Source: an uncultured Phascolarctobacterium sp. (lineage in GTDB: Bacteria; Bacillota; Negativicutes; Acidaminococcales; Acidaminococcaceae). Taken from it: 9,654 bases of DNA. Below the pieces are notes generated by a model. It did no database searches and was not told the DNA's origin. It saw only the letters and a list, made by a program, of their open reading frames with translations. This document shows positions 1 through 6,853 of this stretch, in pieces. The stretch lies in assembly GCA_905207485.1 (NCBI GenBank), contig CAJLLL010000059.1:1-9654 (forward strand), written 5' to 3'. The first letter of the stretch is position 1; every line of letters starts with the position of its first letter. A program made the translations under genes and the position numbers.

Positions 1-103
1 CCAGCCATACCGGCAGATAAGCGTGGTCCGTACCAATGTCGGCCAGCACGCATTCCTGCGGCACCAGTTTTGCCACTGCTTCAAGTCTTGCTCCTATATT
101 CAT
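1..103 (-). CDS. trmK: tRNA (adenine-22-N1)-methyltransferase TrmK, N-terminal fragment
   Basis: Only the first 34 codons are in the window; the gene runs off the left edge. The start is an ATG at 103-101 preceded by a strong GGAGG ribosome binding site at 108-112. The visible peptide reads MNIGARLEAVAKLV, then PQECVLADIGTDHAYLPVWL. The segment LADIGTDHAYLP (residues 20-31) is the hallmark SAM-binding motif I of the TrmK/YqfN family, and the preceding RLEAVAKLV helix is also typical. Family members are cytoplasmic enzymes that methylate N1 of A22 in the D-loop of certain tRNAs using S-adenosylmethionine, and they are mainly found in Firmicutes. The gene follows the efflux operon on the same strand but seems to have its own extended -10 promoter. 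Family assignment is confident despite the short fragment; exact substrate is inferred from the family. Confidence 0.88.
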   Translation of the reverse strand, partial: MNIGARLEAVAKLVPQECVLADIGTDHAYLPVWL

Positions 104-106
104 AAA

Positions 107-157
107 TCCTCCGGATATACTATTATTTAGATAAGTAAATTATAACATACCGGAGGA
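107..157 (-). repeat. Inverted repeat pairing with the trmK ribosome binding site
   Basis: TCCTCCGG at 107-114 and its exact reverse complement CCGGAGGA at 150-157 form an 8-bp GC-rich stem, extendable by three A-T pairs across a one-base bulge, with a loop of about 28 nt. The promoter-distal arm (in minus-strand reading) is the trmK ribosome binding site itself. There is no U-run after the stem (the next bases are TTTATG of the start), so it is not a standard intrinsic terminator. It could hide the ribosome binding site in any transcript reading through from the efflux operon. The pairing is seen directly; the role is inferred. Confidence 0.5.
139..148 (-). promoter_or_regulatory. Extended -10 promoter for trmK
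   Basis: On the minus strand the sequence reads TATGTTATAAT: an exact TATAAT hexamer (139-144) preceded by TG with one base between, which is the extended -10 element. No good -35 hexamer is seen 17 bp upstream, as is common for extended -10 promoters. The predicted start is near 131-133, giving a leader of about 30 nt before trmK. It lies in the 68-nt gap between the permease stop and trmK. Confidence 0.6.
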
Positions 158-171
158 CCTTTATTATATTT

Positions 172-1290
172 TCAGTTAAGTTTTTTCACAAATTTTTTAA
201 TGCTCAGACCAAGCGTAAGTAAAATAAACATAATCAGCGCCGCTACCTGCCCCCATAAAAAGGCCAGCCCGTTGCCTTTCAAAAAAATGCCGCGCAAAAT
301 TTGCAAATAGTACGTCAGCGGCAATAAATCACCAAGCCAGTAAAAAATCTGCGGCATTGATTCACGCGGAAAAACAAACCCCGAAAGCATAATACTCGGC
401 AGAATAACAAAAAATGACATTTGCATTGCCTGTATCTGCGTTTGCGCATAGGTAGAAATTAAAACGCCAAACGCCAGTGAAGCTACAATAAAAAATAACG
501 AAAGCACATACAATAAAATCAAACTTCCGCGCACAGGCACATCAAACACAAACAGCCCGGCCATAAGCGCAACAGTTATCTGCACATAGCCTACAAAAAT
601 ATAGGGTATTATCTTGCCAAGCATAAGTTCCCATGTTTTAAGCGGCGTTACCATAAGCTGCTCCAAAGTACCGGTTTCACGCTCGCGCACAATTGCCATA
701 GATGTTATCATAACCATGGTCAGCGTTAAAATTGTACCCATAAGCCCTGGTACCATGTAAAACGATGTTACAAAATCCTGATTGTACCAGGCACGTATCC
801 GCACATCGTATAAATTGTTTGCCGCGCCATGCAGTCCGCTTTGTTCTGCCAATGCCTGCTGCGATTTCAGCATGCCTATGGACTGTGCCGCACTTATTGC
901 CGAGCCTGCCGATTGAGAATCAGTAGCATCGACCAAAACCTGTATCGGCGTTGGCCGGTTATGTTCCAAATTACTGTCCAAATCCGGCGGTATAATAATG
1001 CCTACTTTGGCATCTCCGCTGTCAAGACGGTAATTAACGCTCTCCAAGCTGCCTTCCACATAAACAATGTCAAAATATTCACTTGCCGTAAAGCTGTTAA
1101 GCAGTTCACGGCTTTCCTGCGTCAGCGATTGGTCAAACACTGCCGTTTTTAAATGTTTAACATCTGTGTTAATGGCAAAACCGAAAATAATTAACTGAAA
1201 CACGGGCATCAAGAGCATTATTGTCAGCGATACCTTGTCGCGCCGCATTTGAATAAATTCTTTCTTTAAAAGCGCCAGCAGCCTGTTCAT
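172..1290 (-). CDS. ABC-2 type exporter permease (YbhS/YbhR/YhhJ-like)
   Basis: A 372-residue inner-membrane permease of the ABC-2 family, the channel subunit of a multidrug-type exporter. The layout is the standard one: a cytoplasmic N-terminus (LKKEFIQMRRDK), a first membrane helix at about 20-40, a large extracytoplasmic domain at about 41-177, then five more helices at about 178-200, 227-249, 256-280, 291-311 and 343-363. Between helices 2 and 3 sits VRERETGTLEQLMVTPL (201-217), the conserved cytoplasmic signature that contacts the ATPase in this family. Its ATG overlaps the stop of the ATPase gene by 4 nt, so translation is probably coupled. E. coli ybhGFSR carries two permease genes; here there is one, so a homodimer is expected. 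The exported substrate cannot be read from the sequence; drugs or other amphiphiles are the family's usual substrates. It is the last gene of its operon. Confidence 0.93.
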   Translation of the reverse strand: MNRLLALLKKEFIQMRRDKVSLTIMLLMPVFQLIIFGFAINTDVKHLKTAVFDQSLTQESRELLNSFTASEYFDIVYVEGSLESVNYRLDSGDAKVGIIIPPDLDSNLEHNRPTPIQVLVDATDSQSAGSAISAAQSIGMLKSQQALAEQSGLHGAANNLYDVRIRAWYNQDFVTSFYMVPGLMGTILTLTMVMITSMAIVRERETGTLEQLMVTPLKTWELMLGKIIPYIFVGYVQITVALMAGLFVFDVPVRGSLILLYVLSLFFIVASLAFGVLISTYAQTQIQAMQMSFFVILPSIMLSGFVFPRESMPQIFYWLGDLLPLTYYLQILRGIFLKGNGLAFLWGQVAALIMFILLTLGLSIKKFVKKLN

Positions 1291-2195
1291 ATATTGCCAC
1301 CGCCTTTACGTTTATCAAGATAATACGAAAAAACATCCTCCATACTTGGTTCTATAATTTTATAAGCATAACCGGAAAGAGCGCCCATATCTTCACGGCG
1401 CATCAGTATGCGCAGTTCACGGCCGAAAATATACGCATCAAGCACCGGCACTGCCCGTCTTATTTCTTCCCGCAGTTTAATGGAATCATCGCTTGCAATG
1501 CTTACCAGAACTTCCTTAATGCTTGCCTTTAATTCTTTGGGGCTGCCTTGCGCCACCATTTTCCCCGCGTCAAGGAACACCATTTTGTCACAATGCTCCG
1601 CTTCTTCCATAAAATGCGTTGTTACTACCATAGTTGTGCCGCCAAGAGCCAGCCCATGAATAATTTGCCAGAAGCTGCGGCGCGAAATAGGGTCTACGGC
1701 GCTTGTAGGTTCATCCAAAAATAACAGCTTTGGTTTATGCAAAATAGCGCACGCCAATGCCAGGCGCTGTTTAAGCCCACCGCTTAGTGTCGCACTGAGA
1801 GCATCGCGCTTATCTTCAAGCTGCATATCAGAAATCATTTCATCAATACGGGCATATTTTTCACTGCCGCGCAAACCATACATACCAGCATAAAAATCAA
1901 GGTTTTCAAATACCGTTAAATCTAAATACAAACTGAACTTCTGCGACATGTAGCCGATATGTTCCTTAATTTTTTCCGCCTGTGTCACAATATCATACCC
2001 AAGCACAGTGCCGCTTCCATCGGCAGGCTTCAAAAGCCCGCACAACATACGGATACTTGTAGATTTGCCGCTGCCGTTGGAACCTAAAAAGCCATAAATC
2101 TGCCCCGCCTCTACGTGAATATTTAATTTGTCAACAGCAGTAAAACTGCCGAATTTACATGTTAAATCTTTTGTTTCTATTGCGTAAGCAGTCAT
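1287..2195 (-). CDS. ABC exporter ATP-binding protein (YbhF-like, single ATPase domain)
   Basis: A 302-residue cytoplasmic ATPase that powers the neighbouring permease. All motifs are intact: Walker A GSNGSGKST (38-46), Q-loop glutamine in GYMSQKF (Q85), ABC signature LSGGLKQRLALA (137-148), Walker B LLFLDEP with catalytic E162 (158-163), D-loop SAVDP, and switch histidine H194 in VVTTHFMEEAEHCD. The C-terminal part (about 225-302) is the small regulatory extension common in drug-exporter ATPases of this type. E. coli YbhF carries two fused ATPase domains (about twice this length); this protein has one and must dimerise. The gene overlaps both neighbours by 4 nt (ATGA at each junction), typical of a tightly coupled operon; no clear ribosome binding site precedes it, consistent with coupling to the upstream gene. 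Confidence 0.94.
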   Translation of the reverse strand: MTAYAIETKDLTCKFGSFTAVDKLNIHVEAGQIYGFLGSNGSGKSTSIRMLCGLLKPADGSGTVLGYDIVTQAEKIKEHIGYMSQKFSLYLDLTVFENLDFYAGMYGLRGSEKYARIDEMISDMQLEDKRDALSATLSGGLKQRLALACAILHKPKLLFLDEPTSAVDPISRRSFWQIIHGLALGGTTMVVTTHFMEEAEHCDKMVFLDAGKMVAQGSPKELKASIKEVLVSIASDDSIKLREEIRRAVPVLDAYIFGRELRILMRREDMGALSGYAYKIIEPSMEDVFSYYLDKRKGGGNI

Positions 2196-3166
2196 GGCAG
2201 CATTACATCTGCCACCATACCCGGTTTAAAGATGCCCTCCTCATTTGGCAATGCAACCTTAACTGCAAAAACCAAATTCGCACGTTCACGTTTGGTAATG
2301 CTCTGCCGCGGCGTATATTCCGCGCTGTCACTAATTTCCGTAATTTTTCCTTCAAAAATTCTATCAGGATAAGCATCTATGCTGACATTGCATTTTTGCC
2401 CGATTCTAATGCTTCCCAGAACATCTGACGGCACATAGACACGTACCCAGCAATCACTTAAATCTGCAACCGTCAGCACAGCCATGCCTGCCGCAACATA
2501 TTCGCCAACCTCATAATTTTTGCTGAGCACCACGCCATCCACCGGGCTGTATAACGAAGCATCATTTAAATTTACTTCCGCGGCAGCAACTGCCGCTTCC
2601 GCACGTTTAACTTCTGCACGCTGCGCCTCAATTTCATCTACCCTGCTGCCAGCCAAAAGCAATGCCTCCGCTTCACGTGCTGCCGCCAAATCGTTAGCCG
2701 CCACCAAATCATCAGCCAAAGCCTTATCATACTGCTGCCGCGCTACCGCGCCATCGGCATAAAGTCTTTCATAACGCAGACGGTCAGCATGTGCCTGTTC
2801 ATAAACAGAAAGCGCTGCTGCGGTTTTAGCTGCTGCTTCACGCAGTTCCTGCGGACGTGCCCCTTTAAGCAAATCTGTAAGCTGCGATTGTGCTTTGGCG
2901 TAAGCTGCCCTGTTTTCGGCAAGCTGTGCTTCCAAATCACGCGTATCAATTTGTGCTGCAAGTTCGCCCTTAGTCAGCCGCTCGCCTTCCTTAACCGTGC
3001 GCACACGCAGATAACCGCCGATACGCGGCGCAATATCTGCTTTTGTGGCTTCTACCGTGCCGGTTAAAATTTCTGCTGCCTGCTGCTGTAAATATAACTT
3101 GTAACCTGTTGCCGCAATTAAAAGTAAGGCAATCATTATACCTATAATAAATTTATGCTTTTTCAT
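2192..3166 (-). CDS. HlyD-family membrane fusion protein (YbhG-like)
   Basis: A 324-residue periplasmic adaptor that links the ABC permease to the outer envelope. An uncleaved membrane anchor lies at about 5-25 (FIIGIMIALLLIAATGYKLY). Two half-lipoyl segments follow: GTVEATKADIAPRIGGYL onward (36-74) and SPVDGVVLSKNYEVGEYVAA onward (207-235). They flank a long alanine/glutamate-rich coiled-coil hairpin (about 77-203), and a beta-barrel domain with TPRQSITKRERANLVFAVKV (285-304) closes the protein; that last motif is typical of YbhG/YhiI relatives. The ATG overlaps the end of the repressor gene by 14 nt, with GAGG nine bases upstream as ribosome binding site. The presence of this adaptor argues for a diderm cell, although some HlyD-like proteins exist in monoderms. 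The outer membrane partner would be encoded elsewhere. Confidence 0.93.
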   Translation of the reverse strand: MKKHKFIIGIMIALLLIAATGYKLYLQQQAAEILTGTVEATKADIAPRIGGYLRVRTVKEGERLTKGELAAQIDTRDLEAQLAENRAAYAKAQSQLTDLLKGARPQELREAAAKTAAALSVYEQAHADRLRYERLYADGAVARQQYDKALADDLVAANDLAAAREAEALLLAGSRVDEIEAQRAEVKRAEAAVAAAEVNLNDASLYSPVDGVVLSKNYEVGEYVAAGMAVLTVADLSDCWVRVYVPSDVLGSIRIGQKCNVSIDAYPDRIFEGKITEISDSAEYTPRQSITKRERANLVFAVKVALPNEEGIFKPGMVADVMLP

Positions 3167-3770
3167 CTCCGTTTACCTCAATTCCCTGCAAAAACACGCT
3201 CATTACCTGCTGCAAATAATCTGAAGTAAATTTTTCGTCCTGCTCTATAATTCTGGTATGCAGCGGACGGCACAAAAAGTAAAAATTAATTACAGATATA
3301 AGCATCAGTAAAATTTTCTCGTTGTCCAAATCCTTTCTGAACATGCCTAATTGTTTGCCTCGTTCAATAAGTTTTAATAATTCACCTACATTCTTTTTAA
3401 AATTGGCAACCGTTATTTTCTCAAAAATTTCTGATGGATTTAATACTTCACGGTAAACCAGTTTAACAAAGGATGGCGGATACTTATAAAACACGCCGCT
3501 TATCGTTTGTACATACATTTTTAACCCTTCGCGCGGGTCAATATCATTACTGCGCAAAGTGCCGATAAATCCTTCAAAATTTTGCAGAAATTCTTTTATT
3601 ACAGCTTCATACAAACCGCTTTTGCCATTAAAATAATAAGAAATCATCGAGCTGTTAACTCCTGCTGCTGCGGCAAGCTGGCGTATGCTGACTTTATCGT
3701 AACCGTATTCTGCAAAAAGCTCCATTGCCGCGCGGATCAGTTTCTCTTTCTTACCTGCTTCGTTGTTCAT
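3153..3770 (-). CDS. TetR-family repressor of the efflux operon (CecR/YbiH-like)
   Basis: A 205-residue DNA-binding regulator. The N-terminal helix-turn-helix is clear: KLIRAAMELFAEYGYDKVSI (10-29), then RQLAAAAGVNSSMISYYFNG (30-49) and KSGLYEAVIKEF (50-61), with ISYYF as the usual recognition-helix end. The C-terminal ligand-binding domain (about 65-205) is divergent, as normal for the family, and its ligand cannot be predicted. It is the first gene of the four-gene operon, as cecR (ybiH) is in E. coli upstream of ybhGFSR, so it most likely represses its own operon and is released by a compound that the pump exports. ATG is preceded by GAGG with a 7-nt spacer, and a palindromic operator lies immediately upstream, ending five bases from the ribosome binding site. 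Confidence 0.92.
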   Translation of the reverse strand: MNNEAGKKEKLIRAAMELFAEYGYDKVSIRQLAAAAGVNSSMISYYFNGKSGLYEAVIKEFLQNFEGFIGTLRSNDIDPREGLKMYVQTISGVFYKYPPSFVKLVYREVLNPSEIFEKITVANFKKNVGELLKLIERGKQLGMFRKDLDNEKILLMLISVINFYFLCRPLHTRIIEQDEKFTSDYLQQVMSVFLQGIEVNGDEKA

Positions 3771-3785
3771 AACATCGCCTCATTC

Positions 3786-3818
3786 AATCAATCATTTGAT
3801 TTAATCGTTTGATTGATT
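3786..3818 (-). promoter_or_regulatory. Tandem palindromic operator of the TetR regulator
   Basis: A 33-bp imperfect palindrome centred on 3802. The outer arms AATCAATCA (3786-3794) and TGATTGATT (3810-3818) are exact reverse complements, and the centre GATT-T-AATC (3798-3806) continues the symmetry. The same stretch also resolves into two copies of a 12-bp palindromic unit, AATCATTTGATT (3790-3801) and AATCGTTTGATT (3803-3814), repeated with a 13-bp period, with extra AATC and GATT at the ends. Its location between promoter and repressor gene is what an autoregulatory TetR operator requires; two dimers could bind side by side. The symmetry is seen directly; the binding is inferred. Confidence 0.75.
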
Positions 3819-3823
3819 ATTTC

Positions 3824-3852
3824 GTCATAAATTTTCTAAATCCTGCTGCAAA
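3824..3852 (-). promoter_or_regulatory. Candidate promoter of the efflux operon
   Basis: On the minus strand, TTTGCA (3847-3852) and TATGAC (3824-3829) are separated by 17 bp. The expected start point falls at about 3816-3818, exactly at the edge of the palindromic operator, so a bound repressor would block initiation or early elongation. A second TATACA hexamer lies further upstream near 3858-3863 and is an alternative. Both -10 boxes are imperfect, so the choice is tentative. Confidence 0.4.
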
Positions 3853-3880
3853 TTTTTGTATACTTTTTCCTAAAAAAGAC

Positions 3881-3934
3881 AAACAAAAAAAGCCAAAGAC
3901 ATATTACCATTTCAGCAACAGCCTTTGGCTTTTT
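3881..3934 (-). terminator. Rho-independent terminator after pepT
   Basis: AAAAAGCCAAAG (3886-3897) and CTTTGGCTTTTT (3923-3934) are perfect complements, giving a 12-bp stem around a 25-nt loop. In the minus-strand direction the stem is followed by a run of T residues (CTTTGGCTTTTTTTG). It begins 15 nt after the pepT stop codon and separates the abgT-pepT unit from the efflux operon. Confidence 0.87.
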
Positions 3935-3948
3935 ATTTTAATGTTTTA

Positions 3949-5196
3949 TTACTTATTGTAAATTAAATCAATAAGTTCCAGCGTAAGCTGGCAGGATTTT
4001 TCCATTGCTCCGAGCGGTAAAAACTCACAGTTGGAATGGAAGTTATGCCCGCCGGTAAAATAGTTAGGCGTTAAAATGCCTTTTGTGGAAATAAACGAAC
4101 CATCGGTGCCGCCGCGCATGGCAAGCGTTTTCGGTTCAATGCCAAGTTTTTCCATGGCAGTATAAATGTAATCAATGCAATATTTATTATCTTCCGTTAC
4201 TGCGTCAGCAATATTGCCATAAGTATCACTCATAGTGCAGCTAACTTCCGCACGCGGATACATGGCCTGTAATTTTTCGGCATTGGCGGCAATTTCAGCT
4301 TTGCGTTCTTCATAACGTTTTTTGTTATGGTCACGTATATCAAGCGTAACCGTAGCATAAGTATCGTTGCTGACAATACTCTTTACCCAAATATATCCTT
4401 CCGTGCCTTCAGTACATTCCGGGGTTTGGGTACGGTCAAACATATTTACCAAGTCAACAGCAAGCAGTGTAGGATTGATAAGCACGCCTTTAGCGCTCAT
4501 CGGATGCGCCGTAATGCCTTTGATTTTTACAACAGCAGTGCCTGCGTTAAAGGTTTGATAAACAACTTCGCCCTGTTCGCAGCAATCAATAGTATAAGCA
4601 AATTTAACCGGGAATTTGCTGAAATCAATCTTTTTGGAACCACGCAGGCCAATTTCTTCATCCGGCACAAATGCCACATAAATATCACCGTGATAACGTT
4701 TTTCGGCAACCAAAGTTTCCAATGCTACCATTATGTTGGCAATAGCAGCTTTGTTATCGGCGCCAAGCACGCTGTTGCCGTCGGTAACAACAACATCCTG
4801 TCCAATGTATTTTTCAATTTCCGGATGCTCAGCAGTGCGGATGTAAATACCTTTTTCTTCGTTCAGGCATATATCGCCGCCCTGATAATTTTTAATAACC
4901 TGAGGATGAATTTCAGGCGACAGGTCAATATCAATAGTATCCAAATGTGCGCACCAGCCAACAGCAGGCACTTCTTTCGTGCAGCCTTCCGGCAGGTATG
5001 CAGGCAGTTTGCCTGTTAATACGGAATACTCACTGATTTCCAAATCAACAAGTCCAAGTTCTGCCAAATCCTGTTTTAAAAGTTCTGCCAGTTTGCGCTG
5101 CCCTTCGCTGCTCGGCACTGTTTGCACCGGCGCATCGCTTTGGCTCGGAACAGCTACATAACGCAAAAATCTTTGCAGTAATTTTTCCTGTAACAT
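3949..5196 (-). CDS. pepT: Peptidase T (tripeptide aminopeptidase, M20B)
   Basis: A 415-residue cytoplasmic zinc aminopeptidase that removes the N-terminal residue from tripeptides. Length fits the family (about 410). The two-metal site is complete by comparison with Salmonella PepT: H84 and the following D86 in WCAHLDT, bridging D147 in SVLGADNKAA, general base E180 and ligand E181 in VPDEEIG, D204 in YTIDCCEQGE, and H387 in GGHNFHSNCEFLP. The lid/dimerisation domain (about 213-325) begins with FNAGTAVVKIKGITAHPMSA; H231 is the conserved lid histidine. RGGTDGSFIS (361-370) is also diagnostic. The start is an ATG with an AAGGGGG ribosome binding site seven bases upstream. It lies 20 nt after an AbgT-family transporter gene, so the two are very likely co-transcribed, with PepT hydrolysing compounds that the transporter brings in. 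Confidence 0.97.
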   Translation of the reverse strand: MLQEKLLQRFLRYVAVPSQSDAPVQTVPSSEGQRKLAELLKQDLAELGLVDLEISEYSVLTGKLPAYLPEGCTKEVPAVGWCAHLDTIDIDLSPEIHPQVIKNYQGGDICLNEEKGIYIRTAEHPEIEKYIGQDVVVTDGNSVLGADNKAAIANIMVALETLVAEKRYHGDIYVAFVPDEEIGLRGSKKIDFSKFPVKFAYTIDCCEQGEVVYQTFNAGTAVVKIKGITAHPMSAKGVLINPTLLAVDLVNMFDRTQTPECTEGTEGYIWVKSIVSNDTYATVTLDIRDHNKKRYEERKAEIAANAEKLQAMYPRAEVSCTMSDTYGNIADAVTEDNKYCIDYIYTAMEKLGIEPKTLAMRGGTDGSFISTKGILTPNYFTGGHNFHSNCEFLPLGAMEKSCQLTLELIDLIYNK

Positions 5197-5203
5197 TTAT
5201 AAA

Positions 5204-5211
5204 GCCCCCTT
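5204..5211 (-). promoter_or_regulatory. Ribosome binding site of pepT
   Basis: AAGGGGGC on the minus strand, seven bases before the pepT ATG. The twelve bases AAGGGGGCTTTA recur exactly in front of the abgT start (6771-6782), at the same spacing, showing that both genes of the pair share one translation-start context. Confidence 0.8.
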
Positions 5212-5216
5212 AAATC

Positions 5217-6767
5217 TTACATCCGACGCGGATATACATAATCTGCCTGGAAGCCCAGAGGAATATCGAACCACCAGAAGAAATAAAGCATAAATGTTAA
5301 AGCAACAAGCAGCGTAATGGTATACGGCAGCATCATGGAGCTTAATGTACCAATGCCTGCTTCTTTAACGTATTTCTGGCAGTAAAGGATGATTAACGGA
5401 TAGAATGCGAACATCGGCGTTACTACGTTAACGGCGCTGTCGCTGACACGGTAAGCAGCCTGCGTAAGTTCAGGCGCAATACCTACAGCCATCAGCATCG
5501 GTACAAAAATAGGCGCCAAAATAGCCCATTTTGCAGACGCGGAAGTAATGATAAGGTTAAGCAAACCTACGAAAATAATAATGCCTAAAATAGTAATTTG
5601 CGGCGGCAGTGCGAGAGATTTTAAAAACTCTGCGCCGGAAACCGCAAGCAGTACGCCTATGTTGGAAGCACCAAAAGCATACAGGAACTGTGCAGCGAAG
5701 AAATAGAATACTACCATCTGCACCAAAGTTTTGGTAATTTCTTCCATAGCAGAAGTAACATCTTTAGGAGAACGGAATTTACCGCTTAAAATACCATAAA
5801 CAAGGCCTACTGCCGCAGCAAAAATAAAGATTACCGCAACAATGGACTGCATGATAGGAGCCTGGAAGCTGGCAATTTCGCCGTTAGGCGCACGCAGCAG
5901 GGAATCCTGCGGATAAAGAGCCGCAAACAATCCGGCAATCATTAACACAAGCACGCCGGTAGAAATCATGAACGCACGGTTTTCAACCGGGGTAATATCA
6001 GTGTTGTTTTCATTGCCAAGGTCAAGGTCGTCCGGCAGCGGATAAGTTTTCCAAAGCCAGGGTTCCACAACTTTTTCAGTTACCCACCAGCAGGAAGCAA
6101 TTACCAGGAAGGTTGAACCCAAAGCGTAAAAATAATTGCAAAGTACGTTTACCTGGTAAGTAGGGTCAATAATCTGCGCTGCGCTTTGCGTAAAGCCTTG
6201 AATTACAGGGTCAATGGCAGACGGCGTATAGTTGGCGGAAAATGCGCCTGCAATGCCTGCAAAAGATGCTGCAACGCCGGAAAGCGGATGTTTGCCTGTT
6301 GCATAAAACATATAGGCAGCAATAGGAATAATAATTACATAACCGGTATCCGGACCGAGATGGCTTACCATACCGGCAAGAATTACTACCGGCGTAATTA
6401 AAAATTTAGGAGTTACCGACAAAAGTTTTTTCAGCCCCGTGTTGATATAACCGGAACCATCAGCAATACCGATACCGAGCGTTGCTACGATAACCATTGT
6501 CAGCGGCGGGAAATTAGCATAGTTGGTTACCATTTTGCTCATCAGCGTAACCAGTTCCTTGCCGCTTAACATGTTGTTGATAACAATTTGTTTGCCGGTT
6601 GCCGGATGCACATAATCAAAGCTTATTTGCGACAATATAGCCGAGATTACGCACACCAGTACAAATGCACCGATAAACAGAACGGTAATATCCGGGATTT
6701 TATTGCCGACACGTTCAATTAAACCCAGAATGCCGCCCACCTGTTCTTTTTGTTTTGTTTTTTCCAA
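5217..6767 (-). CDS. AbgT-family transporter
   Basis: A 516-residue inner-membrane carrier of the AbgT family (E. coli AbgT imports p-aminobenzoyl-glutamate; MtrF and YdaH have been described as antimetabolite exporters). Family landmarks are present: GPDTGYVIIIPIAAYMF (138-154), AFSANYTPSAIDP (175-187), the re-entrant/helix region GLLNLIITSASAKWAILAPI (401-420) and YRVSDSAVNVVTP (439-451). Roughly nine to eleven hydrophobic segments are visible, from IPDITVLFIGAFVLVCVISA (24-43) to TITLLVALTFMLYFFWWF (483-500). The start is placed at TTG 6767 because AAGGGGGCTTTA lies at the correct distance and matches the pepT start region. A longer frame opening at TTG 6842 would add 25 residues, but it lacks a ribosome binding site and would translate through a terminator-like hairpin. 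Its partner pepT suggests import of small peptides or amino-acyl glutamates; direction and substrate are inferred. Confidence 0.9.
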   Translation of the reverse strand: MEKTKQKEQVGGILGLIERVGNKIPDITVLFIGAFVLVCVISAILSQISFDYVHPATGKQIVINNMLSGKELVTLMSKMVTNYANFPPLTMVIVATLGIGIADGSGYINTGLKKLLSVTPKFLITPVVILAGMVSHLGPDTGYVIIIPIAAYMFYATGKHPLSGVAASFAGIAGAFSANYTPSAIDPVIQGFTQSAAQIIDPTYQVNVLCNYFYALGSTFLVIASCWWVTEKVVEPWLWKTYPLPDDLDLGNENNTDITPVENRAFMISTGVLVLMIAGLFAALYPQDSLLRAPNGEIASFQAPIMQSIVAVIFIFAAAVGLVYGILSGKFRSPKDVTSAMEEITKTLVQMVVFYFFAAQFLYAFGASNIGVLLAVSGAEFLKSLALPPQITILGIIIFVGLLNLIITSASAKWAILAPIFVPMLMAVGIAPELTQAAYRVSDSAVNVVTPMFAFYPLIILYCQKYVKEAGIGTLSSMMLPYTITLLVALTFMLYFFWWFDIPLGFQADYVYPRRM

Positions 6768-6774
6768 ATGTAAA

Positions 6775-6783
6775 GCCCCCTTT
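6775..6783 (-). promoter_or_regulatory. Ribosome binding site that fixes the TTG start of abgT
   Basis: AAAGGGGGC on the minus strand, seven to eight bases before TTG at 6767-6765. Aligning AAGGGGGCTTTACATTTG with the pepT region AAGGGGGCTTTATAAATG puts the TTG exactly where pepT has its ATG. This decides the start of the transporter in favour of the shorter protein. Confidence 0.75.
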
Positions 6784-6795
6784 ATTTTAAGCCGC

Positions 6796-6841
6796 AAAAA
6801 AACTGTACTCCAAAAACCATTCAGCCAGTCTTTGGAGTACA
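6796..6841 (-). terminator. Terminator-like hairpin between the MBL gene and abgT
   Basis: GTACTCCAAA (6805-6814) and TTTGGAGTAC (6831-6840) are perfect complements (11 bp with the T6804-A6841 pair), with a 16-nt loop, and on the minus strand the stem is followed by AG and seven T residues (6796-6802). It begins 35 nt after the stop codon of the nuclease gene and ends only about 13 nt before the abgT ribosome binding site. It may simply terminate the upstream gene, but since no room remains for a promoter between it and abgT, it may act as an attenuator in the abgT leader. Confidence 0.82.
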
Positions 6842-6853
6842 ATGGACACGGCT

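Noticed and set aside
4327..5019. 230-codon open frame on the plus strand within pepT
   Set aside because: It is antisense to a complete peptidase T with all catalytic residues, its translation shows no recognisable domain, and no promoter or ribosome binding site supports it.
6768..6842. 25-residue N-terminal extension of the AbgT-family protein (TTG at 6842)
   Set aside because: No ribosome binding site precedes this TTG, the extension would be translated from a terminator-like hairpin, and TTG 6767 has a strong site identical to that of pepT. The shorter protein also fits the family's usual length of about 510.
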